Below, piece by piece: positions 43,589 through 47,833 of a stretch of 47,833 bases of DNA; the first letter of the stretch is position 1, and each line of letters starts with the position of its first letter. The notes under the pieces were generated by a model. That model saw only the letters and a list, made by a program, of their open reading frames with translations. It was not told the origin of the DNA and searched no databases. This DNA comes from Noviherbaspirillum galbum (lineage in GTDB: Bacteria > Pseudomonadota > Gammaproteobacteria > Burkholderiales > Burkholderiaceae_D), in assembly GCF_010974945.1 (NCBI RefSeq), contig NZ_JAAIVB010000025.1, positions 1-47,833 of the forward strand. The letters run 5' to 3'. Both the position numbers and the translations under genes were made by a program.

Positions 43589-43825
43589 CTAGTCCAGCAA
43601 CATGACGGCGTGCGCCACGTCGATGCGCGTCCCGCCCGGCGCCGCATCGTGGCGCACCGCGACCGCGCAGGCCCGCCGTTGCAGGACATGCAGTTCCTCC
43701 CATCCCAGCGGCGCGTCGTGCGCGAGCTCGAAGCGGCGATGACGGCCATCCTGCATGCGCAGCTGGAAGCGGTGTTCCTGAACGACGGTGATCACTCCCT
43801 GGCTTTCCTGCATGACGCGCTCCAT
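43589..43825 (-). CDS. Small conserved-looking protein ahead of the formate dehydrogenase genes
   Basis: This 78-aa protein has no recognised domain. It is rich in beta-strand-like segments (GVITVVQEHRFQLRMQDGRHRRFEL, then DVAHAVMLL at the end) and could form a small barrel. GAGGAT lies before the ATG at 43825; an earlier in-frame ATG at 43873 overlaps the sigma-54-like promoters and is less likely. It lies 55 bp upstream of the catalytic subunit on the same strand and is probably the first gene of that operon. I recall similar small proteins beside formate dehydrogenase genes in related bacteria, but cannot name the family. Confidence 0.65.
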   Translation of the reverse strand: MERVMQESQGVITVVQEHRFQLRMQDGRHRRFELAHDAPLGWEELHVLQRRACAVAVRHDAAPGGTRIDVAHAVMLLD

Positions 43826-43849
43826 GGCACCAATCCTCGGCGTCGTGCT

Positions 43850-43872
43850 TGCAAGATGCATACCGTGCGCCA
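43850..43872 (-). promoter_or_regulatory. Candidate sigma-54 promoter(s) of the formate dehydrogenase operon
   Basis: Two overlapping minus-strand matches have GG and GC spaced by 10 bases. One reads TGGCGC-ACGGT-ATGC (43857-43872); the other has a perfect TTGCA -12 but a weak -24 (43850-43864). Either would start transcription 15-21 bp before the small gene at 43825. Both are imperfect, so this is a lead, not a firm call. Confidence 0.3.
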
Positions 43873-43937
43873 TCCCGCGCCGCCTTGCCCCGCGCCGGGC
43901 GCGAAGGCAAAGACGCCACCCGCCCGCTTTGTAATTT

Positions 43938-43949
43938 TTATTTGGTCAA
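43938..43949. promoter_or_regulatory. ATTTGGTCAAAT inverted repeat between divergent respiratory operons
   Basis: A 12-bp inverted repeat with 5-bp arms sits in an AT-rich stretch between the formate dehydrogenase and oxidase operons. It is about 100 bp upstream of the sigma-54-like promoter at 44052-44068, a common distance for activator sites. It shares TATTTGGYCAAA with the palindrome at 36529-36538. Confidence 0.4.
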
Positions 43950-44051
43950 ATGTAGTTTTTATGATGGCCGCCGCCGCGCACGCTGGCCGGTCCGGCGCTT
44001 GGCCCTCTCGTAGCCGGACCCGGCCGGTTCACGCAAGTCTTGTTCAATCAC

Positions 44052-44068
44052 AAGGCACGGCGATTGCA
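44052..44068 (+). promoter_or_regulatory. Candidate sigma-54 promoter of the cytochrome oxidase operon
   Basis: AAGGCACGGCGATTGCA matches the sigma-54 consensus TTGGCACGRNNNTTGCW at every specified base except the two preceding GG. GG (44054-44055) and GC (44066-44067) are 10 bases apart. The start near 44079 lies before the TTG chosen for the subunit II gene at 44124. Confidence 0.5.
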
Positions 44069-44123
44069 ATGTCCAGGCAATCGCAGCGTTCTTTCCAACC
44101 CATCATCTCTCCGGCGGGAAAAC

Positions 44124-45161
44124 TTGAAACACGCAAGCCTGCTCCTGGCAACAGCATCGGCAGCGCCGCCTGCCATGGCGGCGCTGCCGATGCATTACCT
44201 GCAGACCTTCGGGCCGGCCGGCGATCCGGTGACGCGGCTGACCTGGGGCTTGCTCGCGCTGTCGCTGCTGGTATGCGCCGTCATCGGCGGCCTCGTGCTG
44301 CTCGGCGTGTTTCGCAGGCGCCCGCCGCTGGCGCCCCTGCCCGACGGCAGGCAGCCGCTGGTGAAGGGCGGCCATGGCATGCGCTGGATCGCCATCGGCA
44401 CGGGCATCTCCGGCATTGCGCTCTTCGCCAGCGCGGTGTGGACCATCATGGTGCTGGCCGCCATCGCCGCGCCGCCGCGCCCGCCCGCGCTGGACGTCGA
44501 AGTCACCGGCAAGCAATGGTGGTGGGAAGTGAGATACCCGGGCGCGACGCCGGACCAGGATGTGGTCACGGCCAACGAGATCCATATTCCGGTCGGCGAG
44601 CCGGTGCGCATCCGCCTCGTCGGCGGAGACGTGATCCATTCCTTCTGGATTCCGCAGCTCGGCGGCAAGACCGACATGATCCCCGGCCAGGTCAACGTCA
44701 CCTGGCTGCAGGCGGACAAGCCGGGACGCTATCGCGGCCAGTGCGCGGAATACTGCGGCCTGCAGCATGCGCACATGGCCTTGACCGTCGTTGCCGACGA
44801 GCGCGATGCCTTCGCGGCCTGGCGCCGCGCACAGCAGGCGCCGGCCGGCACGCCCGCCGACGGGTTCGCGTTGCAGGGCAAGGAGGTGTTCGCCGCCCGC
44901 TGCGCCCGGTGCCACGCGGTGCGGGGCATGCCGCCGCCCAGGAAAGATGACGCCGGGGAAGACGGCGAGCCTGGCCCCGACCTTACCCACCTGATGAGCC
45001 GCCGCACCCTCGCCGGCGGGACGCTGCCGAACGGCATCGGCGCGCTGGGCGGATGGATCGCCGATCCGCAAGCCCTCAAGCCGGGTGCGCGCATGCCCGC
45101 CGTGAAGCTGGCGCCCGAAGACTTGCGGGCGCTGCTGGCCTACCTGCAAACCCTGGACTGA
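44124..45161 (+). CDS. coxB: Cytochrome c oxidase subunit II with fused cytochrome c domain (caa3 type)
   Basis: This subunit of about 345 aa accepts electrons from cytochrome c and passes them to subunit I through the CuA centre. After a signal-like N-terminus and two membrane helices (about residues 30-55 and 80-110) the CuA ligands lie in VIHSFWIP and GQCAEYCGLQHAHM. A C-terminal cytochrome c domain has the heme motif CARCH and a late methionine (ARMPAVKL), making a caa3-type enzyme. The start is uncertain: TTG at 44124 gives a reasonable signal sequence and lies after the promoter at 44052-44068, but its ribosome site is weak. Subunit I follows after 18 bp. Confidence 0.9.
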   Translation: MKHASLLLATASAAPPAMAALPMHYLQTFGPAGDPVTRLTWGLLALSLLVCAVIGGLVLLGVFRRRPPLAPLPDGRQPLVKGGHGMRWIAIGTGISGIALFASAVWTIMVLAAIAAPPRPPALDVEVTGKQWWWEVRYPGATPDQDVVTANEIHIPVGEPVRIRLVGGDVIHSFWIPQLGGKTDMIPGQVNVTWLQADKPGRYRGQCAEYCGLQHAHMALTVVADERDAFAAWRRAQQAPAGTPADGFALQGKEVFAARCARCHAVRGMPPPRKDDAGEDGEPGPDLTHLMSRRTLAGGTLPNGIGALGGWIADPQALKPGARMPAVKLAPEDLRALLAYLQTLD

Positions 45162-45179
45162 CCGGCACAGGAGCGAACC

Positions 45180-47144
45180 TTGATCACCGACCCCGCCAGC
45201 CCTGCCGATACCCGCGTGCCGCAGATCATCACCGGCACCTATGGCTCGCCGATCGCCGAGCGGCTGGAAACCATCTGGAAGACGGAACCGGGCATCCTCG
45301 GCTGGATCGGGAGCGTGGACCACAAGGAAATCGGCAAGCGCTACCTCGTGACCGCGATGTTCTTCCTGCTCGTCGGCGGCCTGGAGGCGCTGGCGCTGCG
45401 CGTCCAGCTGGCCGCCGCCAACCTGCAAGTCCTGAACCCCAGGCTTTACAACGAGCTGTTCACGATGCACGGCATGACCATGGTTTTCCTGTACGCGCTG
45501 CCCATCCTGTCCGGCTTCAGCAATTACCTGTGGCCGCTGCTGCTGGGCTCGCGCGACATGGCGTTCCCGCGCCTGAACGCGTTTTCCTACTGGGTCTACC
45601 TCGCCGCCGGCCTGTTCATGTATGCAGGCATGTTCTTCGGCCAGATGCCCGACGCCGGTTGGTTCAACTACACGCCCTACAGCAACCGCCATTTCAATCC
45701 CGGCCTGGGCATCGACATCTACGCGCTGGGCATGGTGTTCCTGGGCATCTCCACCACCGTGGGCGCCATCAACTTCGTCGTGACCCTGCTGCGGACCAAG
45801 GCGCCGGGGATGTCGATCAACCGCGTGCCCATCATCATCTGGGGCACGCTGACCGCGTCGGTGGGCAACCTGCTCGCGGTGCCGGCGGTCAGCCTGGCCT
45901 TCCTGCTGCTGTGGGCGCAGCGCCAGTTCGGCGCGCACTACTTCGACCCCGCGGGCGGCGGCCAGCCGCTGCTCTGGCAGCACCTGTTCTGGATGTTCGG
46001 CCATCCCTGGGTCTACGCCATCGTGCTGCCCGCCATGGGCATCGTGTCCGACGCGCTGCCGGTCTTCTGCCGCCGTCCCCTGGTCGGCTACACGCCGGTG
46101 GCGTTGTCCACGGTGGCCACCATGTTCATCGGCTTCGGCGTCTGGGTGCACCACATGTTCGCCACCGGCCTGTCGACGATGTCGCTGTCTTTCTTCAGCG
46201 CGTCCAGCATCGTCATCGTGATTCCCAGCGCCGTCGCCGTCTTCGCCTGGCTCGCCACCATCTTCACCGGCCGCCCGGTGTTCAAGACGCCCTTCTATTA
46301 CTTCGCCGGCTTCGTGTTCCTGTTCACTTTGGGCGGCGTGTCGGGCTTCATGACCGCCTCGGTGCCGGCCGACCTGCAACTGACCGATACCTACTTCGTG
46401 GTGGCGCACCTGCACTACGTGCTGCTCGGCATCAATGTATTTCCGGTGCTTGGCGGCATCGTCTACTGGTTTCCGAAGATGACGGGCAAGCTGATGGACG
46501 AGCGGCTCGGCAAGTGGAGCTTCTGGATCCTGTTTGCCGGCTTCAACATCGCCTTCTTCCCGATGCACGTGTCCGGCCTGCTCGGCATGCCGCGCCGCGT
46601 CTACACCTACCCGTCAGGCATGGGCTGGGAATTGCCCAACCTGATCACCAGCGCCGGCAGCTTCCTGTTCGCGCTGGGCGTGCTGCTGTTCCTCGTCAAC
46701 CTCGCGCTCAGCCTCAAGCGGGGCGCGCCGGCCGGCAACAACCCGTGGGACGCGAACACCCTCGAATGGTCGATGCCCTCGCCCCCGCCGCCCTACAACT
46801 TCGTCTGCATCCCGGAGCTCGTGAGCCGGCACCCGCTCTGGGAAGACCGACTCCAGGAAAGCGAGGCGCGCTCCAGCCTGCACCAGGGCATGCTGCTCGA
46901 CCACGGCCGGGAAACCATCGGCACCACGGCGCTCGACAGCGAAGCCGAGGTGATCCTCAAGATGCCGGGAGATTCCGTCCTGCCCTTCCTGTGCACGCTT
47001 GCGCTGTCCTGGCTCTTCGTCGCCGCGCTGCTGCACCAATGGTGGCTTGCGGGAGCCGGGGCGGTGTGCACGCTGGCCGCCGGCGTGGCGTGGCTCTGGC
47101 CGCGCGCGGCGCTGGGCCAGACCGCGGAGGCTGGCCATGGATAG
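45180..47144 (+). CDS. coxA: Cytochrome c oxidase subunit I with unusual HPWVY motif
   Basis: This 654-aa heme-copper oxidase subunit reduces O2 to water and pumps protons. Twelve core helices hold the heme a histidine (ELFTMHGMTMVF), the CuB histidines (GHPWVY and WVHHMFATG) and the heme pair HLHYVLLG. The usual GHPEVY reads GHPWVY, so the channel glutamate is tryptophan; the tyrosine that cross-links to the CuB histidine is kept. The alternative YSHP motif of A2-type oxidases is also absent. A C-terminal extension (about residues 560-654) adds two hydrophobic segments. A TTG start at 45180 follows AGGAG. The gene overlaps subunit III by 8 bp. Confidence 0.93.
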   Translation: MITDPASPADTRVPQIITGTYGSPIAERLETIWKTEPGILGWIGSVDHKEIGKRYLVTAMFFLLVGGLEALALRVQLAAANLQVLNPRLYNELFTMHGMTMVFLYALPILSGFSNYLWPLLLGSRDMAFPRLNAFSYWVYLAAGLFMYAGMFFGQMPDAGWFNYTPYSNRHFNPGLGIDIYALGMVFLGISTTVGAINFVVTLLRTKAPGMSINRVPIIIWGTLTASVGNLLAVPAVSLAFLLLWAQRQFGAHYFDPAGGGQPLLWQHLFWMFGHPWVYAIVLPAMGIVSDALPVFCRRPLVGYTPVALSTVATMFIGFGVWVHHMFATGLSTMSLSFFSASSIVIVIPSAVAVFAWLATIFTGRPVFKTPFYYFAGFVFLFTLGGVSGFMTASVPADLQLTDTYFVVAHLHYVLLGINVFPVLGGIVYWFPKMTGKLMDERLGKWSFWILFAGFNIAFFPMHVSGLLGMPRRVYTYPSGMGWELPNLITSAGSFLFALGVLLFLVNLALSLKRGAPAGNNPWDANTLEWSMPSPPPPYNFVCIPELVSRHPLWEDRLQESEARSSLHQGMLLDHGRETIGTTALDSEAEVILKMPGDSVLPFLCTLALSWLFVAALLHQWWLAGAGAVCTLAAGVAWLWPRAALGQTAEAGHG

Positions 47145-47742
47145 GACCAGCCTGCCTCCCGCCTCCGGCCGTCCGCTGCCGGTATCGGGCGAGTCCGCCC
47201 AAACCTCGGGATGGTGGGGCATGTGGTGCCTGATCGTCACCGAGGCGGCGCTGTTCGCCTACCTCCTGTTCAGCTATTTCTACCTTGGCTCGCAAGCCCA
47301 TGGCACATGGGTGCCGGAACTGCCCAAGCTCAAGCTCGCGCTGCCGAACACCATCCTGCTGGTCGCGAGCAGCCTCGTGCTGTGGTGGGGAGAGCGTGGC
47401 ATGCGCAGCGGCAAGACCAGGCGTCTCGCGCTGGCGCTCGGGGCGAGCGTGCTCATGGGCGCGGTCTTCGTCGGCGTGCAGGTCAAGGAATGGCAGGACA
47501 AGCCGTTCTCGTTCACCGACAACGCCTACGCGACGAGTTATTACACCACCACGGGCTTCCACATGCTGCACGTGGCGGCTGGCCTGGTCATGCTTTCCGT
47601 CCTCCTCCTCTGGACCGTGCTGGGCAAGTTCAGCGCGAAGCGCCATGCGGCGGTATCGGTCGGCGCGCTTTACTGGCATTTCGTGGACGTCGTGTGGCTG
47701 GCGGTGTTCTTTTCCTACTATCTTCTCCCGCACCTGGGCTGA
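47137..47742 (+). CDS. coxC: Cytochrome c oxidase subunit III
   Basis: This 201-aa membrane protein of about five helices belongs to the cytochrome c oxidase subunit III family (short form). Landmarks are WGMWCLIVTEAALFAYLLFSYFYLG near residue 27, the central GVQVKEW segment, and GFHMLHVAAGLVML followed by YWHFVDVVWLAVFFSYYL at the C-terminus. Its ATG lies within the end of the subunit I gene, with GGAGG upstream, so translation is coupled. Subunit III stabilises the proton-pumping complex rather than holding metal centres. Confidence 0.92.
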   Translation: MDRTSLPPASGRPLPVSGESAQTSGWWGMWCLIVTEAALFAYLLFSYFYLGSQAHGTWVPELPKLKLALPNTILLVASSLVLWWGERGMRSGKTRRLALALGASVLMGAVFVGVQVKEWQDKPFSFTDNAYATSYYTTTGFHMLHVAAGLVMLSVLLLWTVLGKFSAKRHAAVSVGALYWHFVDVVWLAVFFSYYLLPHLG

Positions 47743-47746
47743 TGCC

Positions 47747-47833
47747 ATGAACGTCCACCGGTCCCTCCTCGCAGCCTGTTGCCTGTACGGCGCGGCAACG
47801 CGGGTTCACGCGCATGCGGGCCACGTGCACGAG
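47747..47833 (+). CDS. Start of a probable oxidase assembly gene, cut by the window edge
   Basis: Only the first 29 codons are visible, starting at an ATG 4 bp after the subunit III stop codon. The peptide is a signal sequence followed by a histidine-rich stretch (HAHAGHVHE). Position and composition suggest a CtaG-like copper/oxidase assembly factor of caa3 operons, but the fragment is too short for certainty. Confidence 0.5.
   Translation, partial: MNVHRSLLAACCLYGAATRVHAHAGHVHE

Overview
The window looks like chromosomal DNA from a high-G+C betaproteobacterium, probably of the Burkholderiales (Oxalobacteraceae-like). This is inferred from protein family content, gene order and codon use; no 16S rRNA or tRNA gene is present to confirm it. 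I found no CRISPR array, no complete insertion sequence and no phage genes. Most of the window is densely packed genes for stress response, signalling and respiration.

Layout. (1) 1-8 kb: a sterol-desaturase-like membrane hydroxylase, flavohemoglobin Hmp, a four-PAS GGDEF/EAL protein and a zinc alcohol dehydrogenase with an FNR/Anr-like box. Noncoding remnants and an imperfect repeat flank the hydroxylase-hmp pair. (2) 7.4-10.5 kb: an XRE/MmyB-type regulator divergent from a methyltransferase and a DHA2-type MFS exporter. (3) 10.6-13.9 kb: TspO, a MerR-type regulator with a visible autoregulatory promoter/operator, and two fasciclin-domain proteins. (4) 13.9-18.1 kb: a hybrid histidine kinase, a DJ-1/PfpI protein and a cupin. 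(5) 18.2-21.1 kb: a BigR-type sulfide-response locus with an ArsR-family persulfide sensor, two YeeE/YedE half-transporters, a TauE/SafE exporter and a divergent ETHE1-like persulfide dioxygenase, with a large palindrome between the divergent genes. (6) 21.2-25.4 kb: a SigF-type locus with an ECF sigma factor and its NrsF-like membrane anti-sigma factor, divergent from a DUF1223 protein, an MXKDX-repeat protein, a cytochrome b and a periplasmic sulfite-oxidase-fold molybdoenzyme. Both divergent transcripts start at exact GTAACC-N16-CGAA promoters. (7) 25.4-34.5 kb: a small ABM-like protein, a permuted (type II) PHB depolymerase, a ribosome hibernation factor with an orphan terminator in its upstream region, TamA/TamB and a MarR regulator. 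(8) 34.5-38 kb: a GH15 glucoamylase-like enzyme, a beta/gamma-crystallin protein and a ZIP transporter. (9) 38-43.8 kb: a formate dehydrogenase operon whose catalytic subunit appears as two open frames but is one selenoprotein, with an in-frame UGA (Sec198) and a SECIS hairpin. (10) 44.1-47.8 kb: a caa3-type cytochrome c oxidase operon that continues past the right edge.

How the genes work together. Regions 5 and 6 read as a sulfur-stress module. Persulfide is oxidised in the cytoplasm to sulfite, sulfite can be exported by the TauE-like protein, and a periplasmic sulfite-oxidase-fold enzyme with its own cytochrome b could act on oxidised sulfur species. Two independent regulators, BigR and SigF/NrsF, flank the module. 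Regions 9 and 10 form a divergent respiratory pair: formate oxidation into the quinone pool through an NrfD anchor, and a terminal oxidase whose subunit I lacks the usual channel glutamate. Sigma-54-like promoters lie in front of both operons and of the crystallin gene.

The most notable results are the selenocysteine formate dehydrogenase, the paired SigF promoters, the HPWVY variant oxidase and the orphan terminator upstream of the hibernation factor.
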